Shown: in pieces, positions 51,990 to 61,126 of the stretch
Layout of the letters: each line of letters opens with the position of its first letter
Position numbering within the stretch: position 1 is the first letter of the stretch
Assembly (NCBI RefSeq): GCF_007858365.1
Contig: NZ_VFIO01000015.1
Span: 1 to 64,000, forward strand
Origin: Pseudomonas saxonica
GTDB lineage: Bacteria; Pseudomonadota; Gammaproteobacteria; Pseudomonadales; Pseudomonadaceae
Reading direction: 5' to 3'
DNA: 64,000 nt
The notes under the pieces: generated by a model
Seen by the model: only the letters and a program-made list of their open reading frames with translations
The model's database searches: none
Told to the model about the DNA's origin: nothing
Program-made: the position numbers and the translations under genes

Positions 51990-53249
51990 TTATTTTTTAA
52001 ATATCAAAATGTCTTCGCATTTGACACTGGCCATTAGCCGTCGACGGCTTGATTTTATATCTCTTTTCCTACGAAGACTTAGGTTAAAGCCTTTGGATTC
52101 GGCAGCCAAAATCAGCTCGTTTGTTGTAGATGCTCTGGCTCCAGACTCACCCACAACTAAAGCCATTGAAGAACCTGTTTTTAATACGCGATAGCATTGC
52201 GTAAAAAACGAATTTATAAAATTCATATATAGTTCGTGGCTGTTCTTTCTGGTTCGGTTTGATCTCGCGCCGGACTCATGTGATCTCAGTTTTTCGAAGT
52301 CTCTAAATCCTAGTTGGTCCGCTGCAAGTTCGTCTTTGTCGAACCAGAGATAACTTAGTCTTTGAGATTTTATATAGTCAGCAACTCCGTAATAAGGTGG
52401 CGAGGTAACAATAAAATCTATATGTTCTTCAGGCAGGTCTTGCATGTTTTTTACGCAGTCGCCGTGAATCAATTTGTATCTAGATCTTGTTAGTTTTCTC
52501 GTTTCGTTATCAGAGTGAACCTGCACAAGTTTGTGGGACTGTTCGGTAATAGTTATGTAGTCATTGGCAGCATTGATGAAAATAGAAAGTGCATCTTTCA
52601 GAGTTATTTCGAAGGGCTTTGGCTTTACGTTGTCGCAAACCCATCCCCAATGACGCCCCTGCGACGAAGTGTTCTTTAGTACACCCGAAAAAATGGCGAG
52701 AAAACAACGTTTTGTGTCGGTGTTGTCAATGCGTAGAATTGCCGATAAAAGTCTATTTAGAGTATTGAGGGTCTCAGGGTGGTACCATGCAGATAGTTCT
52801 TGGTGGTGAGGATGTTGTAATATTTCTTTGGAGGTGAACAGCTTCTCCGAATCTCTGATAATGATATCTAGATGTTGTCGTAAGCTCCTAGGGGCAGGGA
52901 AGTGTAGTTTTGCGTGACTCATCAGCAATGCAACAGGGTTTGTATCCATGCCAATGAAGGTCCGTCCTAAACGGATGGCCTCCACTCCAGATGTACCAGA
53001 ACCGTTAAAGGGATCAAGTACTAGCCCGCCCTTTTTTGTGAACACGGGTATTAGTGTCCCAGGAATAGCTGCTACATAAGTCGCAGGATACCAGTGTACA
53101 GAGTGGATTCCAGAGTTGCCTAGGTTCGGGAATGACCAGTCAACATCTTCGAGTTGCTCATTTGTATTCAAGTTGAAGCTCGTCCGTCTTAGAATAGAAA
53201 CTTCCTGTATACGTCTCTGGGAAATCGAAATCGAAAGTTTCTGGCTCAA
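51990..53249 (-). CDS. DNA N4/N6 methyltransferase (TSPPY type), cargo gene 4
   Basis: Up to 419 residues. SAM-binding LVLDPFNGSGTSGVEAIRLG, FIGMDTNPVALLMSHAK and the catalytic FIVTSPPYYGVADYIKSQRL; FxGxG comes before PPY. TSPPY favours N4-cytosine. Start uncertain: ATG 53249 overlaps the HD gene by 92 bp, while TTG 53171 (beginning NTNEQLEDVDWSF) overlaps by 14. Closely follows HD, so coupled. No restriction enzyme beside it. Confidence 0.88.
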   Translation of the reverse strand: MSQKLSISISQRRIQEVSILRRTSFNLNTNEQLEDVDWSFPNLGNSGIHSVHWYPATYVAAIPGTLIPVFTKKGGLVLDPFNGSGTSGVEAIRLGRTFIGMDTNPVALLMSHAKLHFPAPRSLRQHLDIIIRDSEKLFTSKEILQHPHHQELSAWYHPETLNTLNRLLSAILRIDNTDTKRCFLAIFSGVLKNTSSQGRHWGWVCDNVKPKPFEITLKDALSIFINAANDYITITEQSHKLVQVHSDNETRKLTRSRYKLIHGDCVKNMQDLPEEHIDFIVTSPPYYGVADYIKSQRLSYLWFDKDELAADQLGFRDFEKLRSHESGARSNRTRKNSHELYMNFINSFFTQCYRVLKTGSSMALVVGESGARASTTNELILAAESKGFNLSLRRKRDIKSSRRRLMASVKCEDILIFKK

Positions 53250-54459
53250 AAAGCTCGATAAAAGATTTAATTACCTCTTGTCGCCACTTGTTAGATTGTG
53301 TTTTAGTTAATCTAACTTGTCCTGGGCTCTTTTTGACAAGCGCAATCATGCAGCTGGTAGAGTTTTTTCCGAGATGAACTATTTTGTTGTCGTCAAGAGT
53401 GATCTTGATTCCCCGGCTAATCAACCCTTTCTCGTTCCACACAAAGTAACCAGAATTTTTTATGATTTCGGTAATATTGCTATCCATATGGTCAGATATG
53501 TCTTTATTCTTCAGTTTTTTAGGCGAAGAGAAATTTTTAAACCATACGTAATCAACGAATTTATAATCACATCCAGAAATTAGCTGCCAGCCTAATGCTT
53601 GGGTTGTGGGGGTTGCTCGCAGCTTATCTTCAAATTCCGGCTCAGTCATGTACCAGTCGGTGGGCGTGATTATATTGTTATCGACTGCGAGGCGAACCAG
53701 ATCTGTTTGTAGCGCGTTATAAGGAATGCACTCGGGATGCGCAATAATCATTGTGTATATACGCTCTCTAAATTCTAGCCACTTATGCAAGGGGGCAATG
53801 GCTTCCTTCGAAAAGATAAGGCCATTTAAGCCTTTGAGGCGCATAGAGTTACGTATTGTTTTAATATTTTCTTTAGCTCCTTCCCAGCCGAGCATAGCCG
53901 CCATACGGTGTACGTTGTCGATGTTGTCAATGTCTATATCGGCAGAAATTGGACTGGTAGAACCTTTTTTTGGGCATACTATATTGATGACAGTTTCAAT
54001 ATCAATGCCATGCTTTTGCAAGATAGGAGTTAGTTTTAGCTCTTTATTTTTTACAATTTGCTGATATGCGTTTCCACTTCCAAGTGTTCCTCGGATAATC
54101 TTTGCCAAGTTCTCTTCGTGACTAAAGTCTGGAGTGATAAACTTCAGTTCGGACTCAACCAGATGCCCATATGGAGGAATAGCTGCATCATGGAGTAAAG
54201 CTGCCGCGAGCAGAGCTTTAGTGTCACTTAAGTTGAGGTTGGCTTTGTGAGCTAACTCAACAGCTAAGAATGTTACACCGATAGAATGCGGTAGTCGGCG
54301 AGACCTGCCTAATTCTTGAATCAGCGGGACATCAAAATTCATTTGCCGCATGTTCCGCAGTCGGTGAATCTCCGGACTGTCGATAAGGTCTGCGAGTAGT
54401 GAGGTTAGATTCTCATCAGAGAACCGCATGAGCCCATGTAAAATGTCGTGGAATTCCAT
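53158..54459 (-). CDS. HD-domain dNTPase-like phosphohydrolase, cargo gene 5
   Basis: 433 residues. HD motif set RLPHSIGVTFLAVELAHK (H), AAALLHDAAIPPYGH (HD), then SADIDIDNIDNVHRMAAMLG (distal Asp), an order like SAMHD1/dGTPase proteins. The C-terminal ~180 residues (DKLRATPTTQALGWQLISGC, GQVRLTKTQSNKWRQEVIKS) match nothing I know. First gene of a minus operon HD, DNA methylase, methyltransferase. dNTP hydrolysis would starve phage replication or remove unmodified nucleotides. Confidence 0.82.
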   Translation of the reverse strand: MEFHDILHGLMRFSDENLTSLLADLIDSPEIHRLRNMRQMNFDVPLIQELGRSRRLPHSIGVTFLAVELAHKANLNLSDTKALLAAALLHDAAIPPYGHLVESELKFITPDFSHEENLAKIIRGTLGSGNAYQQIVKNKELKLTPILQKHGIDIETVINIVCPKKGSTSPISADIDIDNIDNVHRMAAMLGWEGAKENIKTIRNSMRLKGLNGLIFSKEAIAPLHKWLEFRERIYTMIIAHPECIPYNALQTDLVRLAVDNNIITPTDWYMTEPEFEDKLRATPTTQALGWQLISGCDYKFVDYVWFKNFSSPKKLKNKDISDHMDSNITEIIKNSGYFVWNEKGLISRGIKITLDDNKIVHLGKNSTSCMIALVKKSPGQVRLTKTQSNKWRQEVIKSFIELFEPETFDFDFPETYTGSFYSKTDELQLEYK

Positions 54460-55051
54460 ATGGCCCTTCAGTCAAAACGTGTGCCGGGTGTTCGTCCCAA
54501 ATCGGGAGCTTTGCGAGATTGTACACACATAACGCGGTCAGATCATTTAAGACAGATTTGAGTTTAAGGGCGCTGGTCCTCAGCCACCGCTGGCAGCGGT
54601 CCGCGAGCGATCGCAACTAATTTTCTCCCCGATCATGCTGGTCTGATCGCGTCAGGGTAAAAATCTTTGGCCTATGCTACCTACACCTCTATCTCTACCT
54701 TTTGCTCAAGCTGGTGGCGAGTGCATTGCTGCTCGATCACAGGATTTTCCTGGGTTTGTTGCTATATACGAATGACTTCACGATATTCGTAGGCTACAGA
54801 TGACATGGTCCAGTGTGTCTCAACACCAAGCCTTTAGAATTCAGCTCGGATTTCATTGATCCCATGGTGGAAGAATTCCTTACGCGGATTGACCTTGTTT
54901 ATCTGACGGCGGAGGAAGTGGCGGTGCACGATATTTCCAGGTTCAGTGAGATGGCAAGATATGCGAGCTACGAATAACCCGAGAAGTTTGACAGGTTGCT
55001 TCTCGGTTGAAACATCGCGCTAGGTCGAAGTTTTCGCCAATTTAAGCTTGC
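54460..55051. other. spacer between HD and Nmad2 genes, possible gene remnant
   Basis: Contains the minus-operon promoter region and no convincing complete gene. On the plus strand a 54-codon frame from GTG 54813 to TAA 54975 encodes PMVEEFLTRIDLVYLTAEEV and SRFSEMARYASYE, acidic and protein-like, perhaps the 3' end of a lost antitoxin or phage gene. No terminator visible. Confidence 0.4.
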
Positions 55052-55774
55052 TCAACAGCCCAGATTTATGCTCGGACGGGCGGCTTTACGCGTGCCGCAG
55101 GCCACGAACGACTGGCTTTTATCCAAGTTAGGCTGCGCATCGAGCCAGACAGGTTTGGGATCAATCGATATTAGGTGTCGAGCTGTCGAGGTAGATTGTT
55201 GATCTCGCGGAAAGCCCAGTAAACCGCTTTGCCCCAGTGATGACAGCCATGTAGAGAACGCCGTTATACGCTCTGCATCATGGATATATGTAAAGCCTTG
55301 TTGGCCCTGAATAAGCCATGGAAATTGATCGGCAAAGCTCAAGATTGCAGGTGACGGATTGGACGCACCAAAATACCAGAAGCTATCCTCGCCTTGCGCC
55401 AGATAGACACGACGCCCTTGGTCCTGTCTAAAGGATTCCAAGCTATTGTGCTCAGCCGATGGCAAGCGCAACCAGCGACCATTCTCGCGAAAGTACAAAT
55501 TGTCGCCGTACTGTTGCTCGATACTCCCGTAAGGATTGGGATGCTTCTCGGGGAATTGGAGGAAGTAATCGTCCATACCGAGTACCTTCGTCAACTGCAT
55601 GGCATACACCAGCCGATGACCAGTCGCCTTTGAGGAATGACCTACAATCCAATCTCCCTGCAGCAGATTTGCATTCATGTGGTTAGGCGTGCAAAGCGCA
55701 AGCGAACATACAGCGAAGAACGGGTTCGGGGCCAAACCTGAGTCATTCGTTATTACATACTTGAGTAATTTCAT
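55052..55774 (-). CDS. Nmad2-domain protein (nucleotide modification associated)
   Basis: 240 residues. MKLLKYVITNDSGLAPNPFF, AVCSLALCTP, GDWIVGHSSK, VYAMQLTKVLGMDDYFLQFP, QYGDNLYFRENGRWLRLP and SFWYFGAS follow the Nmad2 family block by block. Nmad domains were defined by association with DNA base modification systems of phages and bacteria; biochemical activity unproven. Nearest cargo gene to attR, same strand as the HD operon ~590 bp upstream of it. Confidence 0.8.
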   Translation of the reverse strand: MKLLKYVITNDSGLAPNPFFAVCSLALCTPNHMNANLLQGDWIVGHSSKATGHRLVYAMQLTKVLGMDDYFLQFPEKHPNPYGSIEQQYGDNLYFRENGRWLRLPSAEHNSLESFRQDQGRRVYLAQGEDSFWYFGASNPSPAILSFADQFPWLIQGQQGFTYIHDAERITAFSTWLSSLGQSGLLGFPRDQQSTSTARHLISIDPKPVWLDAQPNLDKSQSFVACGTRKAARPSINLGC

Positions 55775-56143
55775 ATGCAGGCTCTTCTTAAGTGTTGAAT
55801 CGACCTTGGTTCTAGATGCGTCTGATTGTCGGGCTTTTGCAAATTTCTGCCATCGCTAAATGACGGAATCGAGAATGAAGCTACCTGGTCCAGGCGGTGG
55901 CTGTTGGCCAAAACAGCCCCTCATACAGCACTGTCTGTTGGGAATAGCAAAAGTAATTGTCGGTCAGCAGGGCGCTGTATGAAAAGACAAGAACTTGTAC
56001 TGACCTTGATTGGACGGATCGAGGGAGAGCAGTTAAGGATCGACTTCAAACGAGTCACACTGACTGCTTAAATTCTGCTACAGCAATAATTATTTAAGAG
56101 ATAATATATTGATTTATAATAACTTTTTGAAAATGTAGCTCCC
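55775..56143. other. prophage right border, no clear gene
   Basis: AT-rich toward the end. A 30-codon frame (ATG 55979 to TAA 56071: RQELVLTLIGRIEGEQLRID) could be a tiny gene or fragment. CTGCTACA (56075) and TGTAGC (56134) partly match the TGTAGCAA sites by the integrase and may be arm-type sites on the attR side. Confidence 0.4.
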
Positions 56144-56152
56144 ATCCATCAT
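56144..56152. other. attR core (ATCCATCAT)
   Basis: Exact copy of the attL core. On the minus strand the right side encodes VSRRFSVAPMMD, the DusA N-terminal motif; to the left the frame becomes GSYIF, phage sequence. Restoring attB by joining 1061 and 56153 yields an uninterrupted DusA. Confidence 0.85.
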
Positions 56153-56224
56153 AGGGGCCACGCTAAAGCGTCTGGACACCGCAGAGCCTGTGTTTACGTG
56201 GTTTGCAGCTGATTTTTCTACCAT
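56144..56224 (-). pseudogene. displaced dusA 5' end (27 codons)
   Basis: From ATG 56224 (MVEKSAANHVNTGSAVSRRF SVAPMMD, given here in two parts) the frame is DusA until the core and then phage. It represents the dusA start in use before this prophage integrated. Its distance to the integrase remnant start (56326) is 102 bp versus 101 bp between dusA and int at the left, so this 5' end itself probably came from an earlier prophage at the same site. Confidence 0.8.
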
Positions 56225-56325
56225 TTTGCTCTACGTGTTTAAGGCGTGTTTTAGGGGGTATAAGGACGTTTATGACGGCTCACTGGTCCAATTTGCCATC
56301 TCATTTTGAATTGTACCAGTTGACC

Positions 56326-56622
56326 ATAGCCACGATCAGAGTGTGCAAACGCATCGCTGGCAGCATCAGTTACACGGCACAAATACCCTTGATTCGTGAA
56401 GGGGCGCAAGTCTACCAAGAGAGTCAGACTTTCGCCCGTAAACAGGCCGCCCAAGCTTGGGTGCGCAAGCGTGAAGCTGAACTGGACCAACCCGTAGCCA
56501 TTGAGCGTGCACACCGCGTAGGTGCCACAGTCAAGGAAATGATCGAGCGCTATATGCTTGAAATGGAGAAGGCTCGCGCACTAGGTAAAACCAAATTGGC
56601 CACGCTCAAGGTGCTGGCGTGA
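56326..56622 (+). pseudogene. integrase N-terminal remnant fused to an endolysin end
   Basis: ATA (56326) replaces the start; then ATIRVCKRIAGSISYTAQIP, QVYQESQTFARKQAAQAWVR, VKEMIERYMLEMEKARALGK parallel residues 2-105 of the intact integrase. After TLK the frame ends VLA-TGA, which matches the endolysin C-terminus ALKMLA, followed by Rz. The junction falls on CTCAAG, present in both parent genes. A deletion removed everything between int and lysis of an older prophage. Confidence 0.8.
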
Positions 56623-56830
56623 AGTTCGACGCGGTGAAGTGGAGCGGGGTGCTGCTGGTTAGCTTTGCCCTGATGGCTGGCAGCGCTTGGGCCGCACGGG
56701 CATGGCAGGTCAACGCCTAAGGTCGCCAGTTGTCCGCTAAAGACGCTTCACACCAACCCGTGCTCACCGATATGGTCAATGCCAACGCCGCATTAGTAGT
56801 TGGCCGAGCAGGGCAAGTGCTTTGCCCTTA
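56619..56830 (+). pseudogene. Rz remnant of a collapsed prophage
   Basis: GTG 56619 begins VKFDAVKWSGVLLVSFALMA, then GSAWAARAWQVNA and TAA where the intact Rz has Tyr. Homology continues past the stop (SAKDASHQPVLTDMVNANAA, then a shift) to about 56830. Homologous to 48006-48200. Confidence 0.8.
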
Positions 56831-56962
56831 CCAGTCTTGTTGGGTCGGCGAGATAATCAGATCGTTTACGGTGACGTTAGCCGGCTGATTCGGGGCGTAA
56901 ACCATTGCCCTGCCTATCTCGTCGGGGGAAATGGCAATTTCGTTAAGTTTTAAGGCGGCCTT
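56828..56962 (-). pseudogene. short-chain dehydrogenase C-terminal fragment
   Basis: ALKLNEIAISPDEIGRAMVY, QPANVTVNDLIISPTQQDW-stop is the C-terminal end of an NADP-dependent SDR oxidoreductase. No Rossmann N-terminus upstream; the frame is lost beyond ~56962. Host remnant cut by the fossil prophage boundary. Confidence 0.6.
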
Positions 56963-57275
56963 GCGGCCCTCAGGATCCTCAACCTTTTCAGCCCTGCGAG
57001 AAGCCCTAAAGCCGTGTCTACATTCGATTGACCCTATCAGTTCGACCTGCGTGAGGATATGAGATAGATCCAATGGCGCAGCGAACCTTTCGCTGGCGCC
57101 CGAAATGAACTAGCCAGACAGCTCCAATGGGTGAAAGGTGCCCTGTAGTTTTGGCAAGCTCCGCTCTTCGAGATTATAGGGTGCTGCGGGGAAAGGAACT
57201 CGTAGATGCCTGATTCTGATCTACCCTGTACAGGCGGTTCAGTATTCAATCATTAAATTTTGGTACGGAGTCAAA
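56963..57275. other. spacer, nothing recognised
   Basis: No credible gene on either strand; contains the promoter region of ivy. Short frames here lack RBS and family features. Confidence 0.5.
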
Positions 57276-57686
57276 ATGAGAGCAAATCACCTGGCGGTTT
57301 TGACCGGAGTCTCTTTATTTTTAATAGCATCTGCAGCGTCTGCAGAACAATATTTGCCGGATGTCATCAGCAAAGACCCGTACAAAAACGCCTATGCACA
57401 GATGCTGAGCTTTCCAGATTGGGTGAGTAAAGCTCAGGGGACTGCAACGCCCGTTGAGAAGGTTTCGGCAGGCGGAAAAAGCTTTCTTGTGGGCCATATG
57501 TGCAAGCCACATGACTGTGCTAACAATCAGTTAAGCGTTGTTTTCAGTGCGAATGGCAAGAAGTCGTGGGGACTTCTTGCGACACGTTCTGCGGATGAGG
57601 AAGCCTTCACAAAGCAGGTGCTAGGAAATCCAGACAGTATTGTCGAAGGATTGTTGAATAAATCTTTTTCGGACAACAATCCATGA
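57276..57686 (+). CDS. ivy: Ivy-family periplasmic lysozyme inhibitor
   Basis: 136 residues, GGAG six bases upstream. Signal peptide MRANHLAVLTGVSLFLIASA ASA (cleavage before EQYLPD). The CKPHDC loop (GHMCKPHDCANNQLSVVF), whose His enters the lysozyme active site, is intact. Protects peptidoglycan from C-type lysozymes. Chromosomal gene stranded among prophage fossils, or carried there by them. Confidence 0.9.
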   Translation: MRANHLAVLTGVSLFLIASAASAEQYLPDVISKDPYKNAYAQMLSFPDWVSKAQGTATPVEKVSAGGKSFLVGHMCKPHDCANNQLSVVFSANGKKSWGLLATRSADEEAFTKQVLGNPDSIVEGLLNKSFSDNNP

Positions 57687-57768
57687 GTCTAACCGGAAAA
57701 AGACTGCCGGTTAGCTGGCTCAAACTCTGATTATGAAAGTCCTGAGGGCCTAGCTCTGGCAAGGTGAT

Positions 57769-58643
<875 letters not shown>

Positions 58644-58700
58644 TAATTCACTGCCTAAAGTTTGATGTTTAAAACTAAGCTGATTTTTATTTTCTACTTA

Positions 58701-58739
58701 ACCCGCCTTGTGCGGGTTTTTTAATGCCTGGAGAAACCT
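58701..58739 (+). terminator. terminator/RBS linker 7 (outside the prophage)
   Basis: ACCCGC-CTTGT-GCGGGT, T6, AATGCCTGGAGAAA before ATG 58740. Same structure and almost the same RBS as linkers 4-6 inside the phage, showing that the sequence here descends from a related phage late region. Confidence 0.75.
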
Positions 58740-58750
58740 ATGAGTCAGAC

Positions 58751-59130
58751 ATCAGAGCGCGCAAACGCATCGCTGGCAGCATCATTTACACGGCACAAAT
58801 ACGCCTGATTCGTGAAGGGGCGCAAGTCTACCAAGAGAGTCAGACTTTCGCCCGTAAACTGGCCGCCCGGCATGGGGCTGTCAGGTCGATCGTCATGCAA
58901 TGAGAGATGCCCGCAAGGTTTTGCGCAAGCTGGACTACAACATGCACAGACGTGAGCGTGACTGTCGCCCGGGGCTTGATGAGCAGGACATACCGCTCAC
59001 GCACTTTCAAGGTATGTGTGCTTATCGTCGCAGCTCAATCAATAGGCTCAAGATGATCTCATTCGCGTTGTTCTCAACTCGACGTCAGGAAGAGATCACC
59101 CGCAGAGTGTGCAGATGCAAGCGTGCTAGG
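58751..59130 (+). pseudogene. second integrase remnant with internal deletion
   Basis: 58751-58868 repeats 56335-56452 with six mismatches and no gaps. At GCCGCCC it jumps to the homologue of int residue ~166: RPAWGCQVDRHAMRDARKVL RKL versus the intact RPAWGYDIDPMAMPDARKVL. Frameshifted relative to the first part. Ends after SFALFSTRRQEEITR (Arg I region). Confidence 0.8.
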
Positions 59131-59165
59131 AACAAAGTCCTGAACCTGCATTGCAGACCAAGCAG

Positions 59166-59456
59166 TTACCAGTTTTCTTGCCGTTCCGTGCGCGGGGGAA
59201 GAATACGCAGTACCTGTACCTCGCCATGCATCAGCCTGTACGGCGCAATAAAAAGGAATTTGCCCAGAATCAGTTCCCGAACATCTGGCGTCTGTGATGG
59301 GCGTCCGAGGCCGGTGAAAGTTTCCAATTGCTCCAGCGCTTCAATGATCTGGAAAAGTACGACATCGGCTGCAACAGAGCCTAAGCGTGATTCGTAGTAC
59401 TCGTAAATCGAGTCGAGATCACTGCTCGCTTTGTCCGTCAACGCGATGTTTGGCAC
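59166..59456 (-). CDS. ParE/RelE-superfamily toxin
   Basis: 96 residues. PNIALTDKASSDLDSIYEYY, LGRPSQTPDVRELILGKFLF, IAPYRLMHGEVQVLRILPPR are the ParE fold blocks. Follows and overlaps its antitoxin by 38 bp. ParE proteins poison gyrase. Probably carried by the fossil element. Confidence 0.88.
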   Translation of the reverse strand: MPNIALTDKASSDLDSIYEYYESRLGSVAADVVLFQIIEALEQLETFTGLGRPSQTPDVRELILGKFLFIAPYRLMHGEVQVLRILPPRTERQENW

Positions 59457-59682
59457 GATTCACCCATTTGGTTTTGATGGTTTTAAGGTCGGTCAGGTGG
59501 CCTGCGTTAGCGTCGGCTATACCTTCGGCAATGGCCTTGATGTGCCAGGACTCAGCCTCGACGTAGCGAGCCAGGGCGCGTTTGAGGTGGTATTGGCGAT
59601 CGCGATCCGTAGCTTCGGACAGCTGATCAAGCTGTTCCACCAGCGTCGGTTCGACACGGAATGACAGCACTGGAGAAGCCAT
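59419..59682 (-). CDS. ribbon-helix-helix antitoxin (ParD/CopG type)
   Basis: 87 residues from ATG 59682. SPVLSFRVEPTLVEQLDQLS, YHLKRALARYVEAESWHIKA: RHH DNA-binding N-terminus and toxin-binding C-terminus. Autorepressor of the pair. Confidence 0.88.
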   Translation of the reverse strand: MASPVLSFRVEPTLVEQLDQLSEATDRDRQYHLKRALARYVEAESWHIKAIAEGIADANAGHLTDLKTIKTKWVNRAKHRVDGQSEQ

Positions 59683-59950
59683 GATGTTGCCCTCGTGAGG
59701 TGTATACATAGTTTTCTGTGGTTTTCACTGTATACGCTAATTTTTGAGTGGAACCTTCCTTTATCGACTGACCTGACGAGCGTCTATTTGCAGTCGTGAT
59801 CAGGACGTACTCACCGAAATCACTGCCTTGAGCATCGACAAGAACAGGTTGGCCGGAGATCTTTTTGTTGACGATTTCTTTAGTGCCCGGTGAGCCATGG
59901 GTATACGTAGAGGTGATGAATGTTTTAGCCCCTTTTTGGTAGCCAACCAT
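59627..59950 (-). CDS. hypothetical, probably truncated host gene
   Basis: 107-codon frame starting 11 bp after the GNAT stop. KGAKTFITSTYTHGSPGTKE, QPVLVDAQGSDFGEYVLITT look genuine, but the C-terminus runs through the TA promoter and start, so the original gene was probably cut when the TA pair arrived. Family not recognised. Confidence 0.35.
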   Translation of the reverse strand: MVGYQKGAKTFITSTYTHGSPGTKEIVNKKISGQPVLVDAQGSDFGEYVLITTANRRSSGQSIKEGSTQKLAYTVKTTENYVYTSRGQHHGFSSAVIPCRTDAGGTA

Positions 59951-59961
59951 TACCGGGGCTC

Positions 59962-60462
59962 TTATCCAATGTAAGAGAAAACGGCGTAATCGGAGCCATT
60001 GAATGAAAATCCAGCGACTTCTTTCATTCCCATTTTTAGGTGAGCACGAAGCGACGCCTCATTGTCTGTACGGATGAAAAGAACGCCCTCACGGCCCGGT
60101 TCCAGACGTCTGAGGTCTGCAAACAGTTTCTGGGCCAGGCCTTTGCCGCGCTCTTGTTCGCCAACACAGATTGGGCCATAGACATAGGCATCAGGTGCTC
60201 CGTGATAGGCAGCGAACATCGCCTGTACGATGGGGAGATCGGCATTCATGGCCCGACTGGTCGTCATCAGAAATGCGGTCACACGCTCGCCACGTCGCGA
60301 AACAATCAGAGGCATTTCCTTCATCATATCCATCACGCGAGATCGAGGCAGGCTTGCAGAAAGTGAGCCTCCCCGTGCTGCCTGATTCTCGGCCTGAAGC
60401 TCTAGAATGCCGTCCAGGTCGGAATCGGTGGCCCTGGTTACAATGGTTTCATGATTCGTCAT
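59962..60462 (-). CDS. GNAT-family N-acetyltransferase
   Basis: 166 residues. IVTRATDSDLDGILELQAEN start, acetyl-CoA loop VGEQERGKGLAQKLFADLRR (R/Q-x2-G-x-G/A), and TDNEASLRAHLKMGMKEVAG at the C-terminus. Substrate unknown. Confidence 0.88.
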   Translation of the reverse strand: MTNHETIVTRATDSDLDGILELQAENQAARGGSLSASLPRSRVMDMMKEMPLIVSRRGERVTAFLMTTSRAMNADLPIVQAMFAAYHGAPDAYVYGPICVGEQERGKGLAQKLFADLRRLEPGREGVLFIRTDNEASLRAHLKMGMKEVAGFSFNGSDYAVFSYIG

Positions 60463-60675
60463 TCGACATATCTCTGTGAGCTATCAGGGGACTGCGTTAC
60501 TGGGTGCTTTTCAGGATAGTAATAATTGCCGAGGTGATCTGCACGCTACGATCTGCCGCCCCAAGGGGGCAGTCACTGTTTGAACTGGAGAGGGCATACC
60601 CAGAGGGCGCCAGTTTTTTACTGCATCGCGGCTGGAGCTGGGTGCTCATGTTGAATCAACGCTCTTCTCAGAACC

Positions 60676-61113
60676 TCATGGCTCGCAGGGGATGAGCAAA
60701 CGCTCGATAAGGTGGCGCAACGTGTCACGCTCGGCAGTGCTCAGCTCTTGTGTGAGCACTCGCTCGACGTTGTCTACTCGGGGCTTGAGCTCAGCCAGCA
60801 ACGCTCGCCCCGTTGTTGTCAGGAACAGGGTGTTGCGGCGTTTGTCATGGGGGTCGCTGATCCGTTCGACCAGGCCGTTACGTACCATGCGCGCAGCCAG
60901 TTCGGCGATGGTGGAACGGTCAAGGTCAAGCTCATCGCCCAATTCGCGCTGACTGACGCCAGGACGTTGCTCAAGCACCAGCAGGACTGCGTATTGCACG
61001 CTGGTGACGTCAGTGGAGACTTCGCGCATCCAGATTGCAACGTGACGCTGTTGTGCGCGACGTATCAAGCTACCGGTGTGCGCGAGAATCCTGGGTGAGT
61101 TGTCAGTCGGCAC
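60676..61113 (-). CDS. MarR-family transcriptional regulator
   Basis: 145 residues from GTG 61113 (AAGG). Winged helix: VSQRELGDELDLDRSTIAEL, AARMVRNGLVERISDPHDKR (Asp-x-Arg wing). 13 bp downstream of the monooxygenase gene, same operon; likely senses an aromatic ligand and represses the operon. Confidence 0.9.
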   Translation of the reverse strand: MPTDNSPRILAHTGSLIRRAQQRHVAIWMREVSTDVTSVQYAVLLVLEQRPGVSQRELGDELDLDRSTIAELAARMVRNGLVERISDPHDKRRNTLFLTTTGRALLAELKPRVDNVERVLTQELSTAERDTLRHLIERLLIPCEP

Positions 61114-61126
61114 GATGGGGCCTTAA

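Larger units (their letters stand above)
1062..56152. mobile_element. lambdoid siphovirus-like prophage integrated in dusA
   Basis: About 55.1 kb between two copies of ATCCATCAT. Contents in order: integrase, leftward early genes, repressor with two operator arrays, Cro, antirepressor, initiator with iterons, NinG, holins, terminase, DUF4055 portal, P22-like coat, lambda-like tail (V, G/GT, tape measure, M, L, K, I, J), endolysin, Rz/Rz1 and cargo. All packaging, head, tail and lysis functions look intact. The damage falls in accessory genes, so induction may still be possible. Confidence 0.93.

Noticed and set aside
51230-53249. Type II restriction-modification system
   Set aside because: DNA methylase is present but no adjacent nuclease-like gene; the neighbours are a second methyltransferase and an HD hydrolase.
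54416-54616. 66-codon minus frame upstream of the HD gene
   Set aside because: Different frame from HD, no RBS; HD starts cleanly at ATG 54459.
57037-57249. 70-codon minus-strand frame upstream of ivy
   Set aside because: No RBS, no recognisable motif; intergenic.
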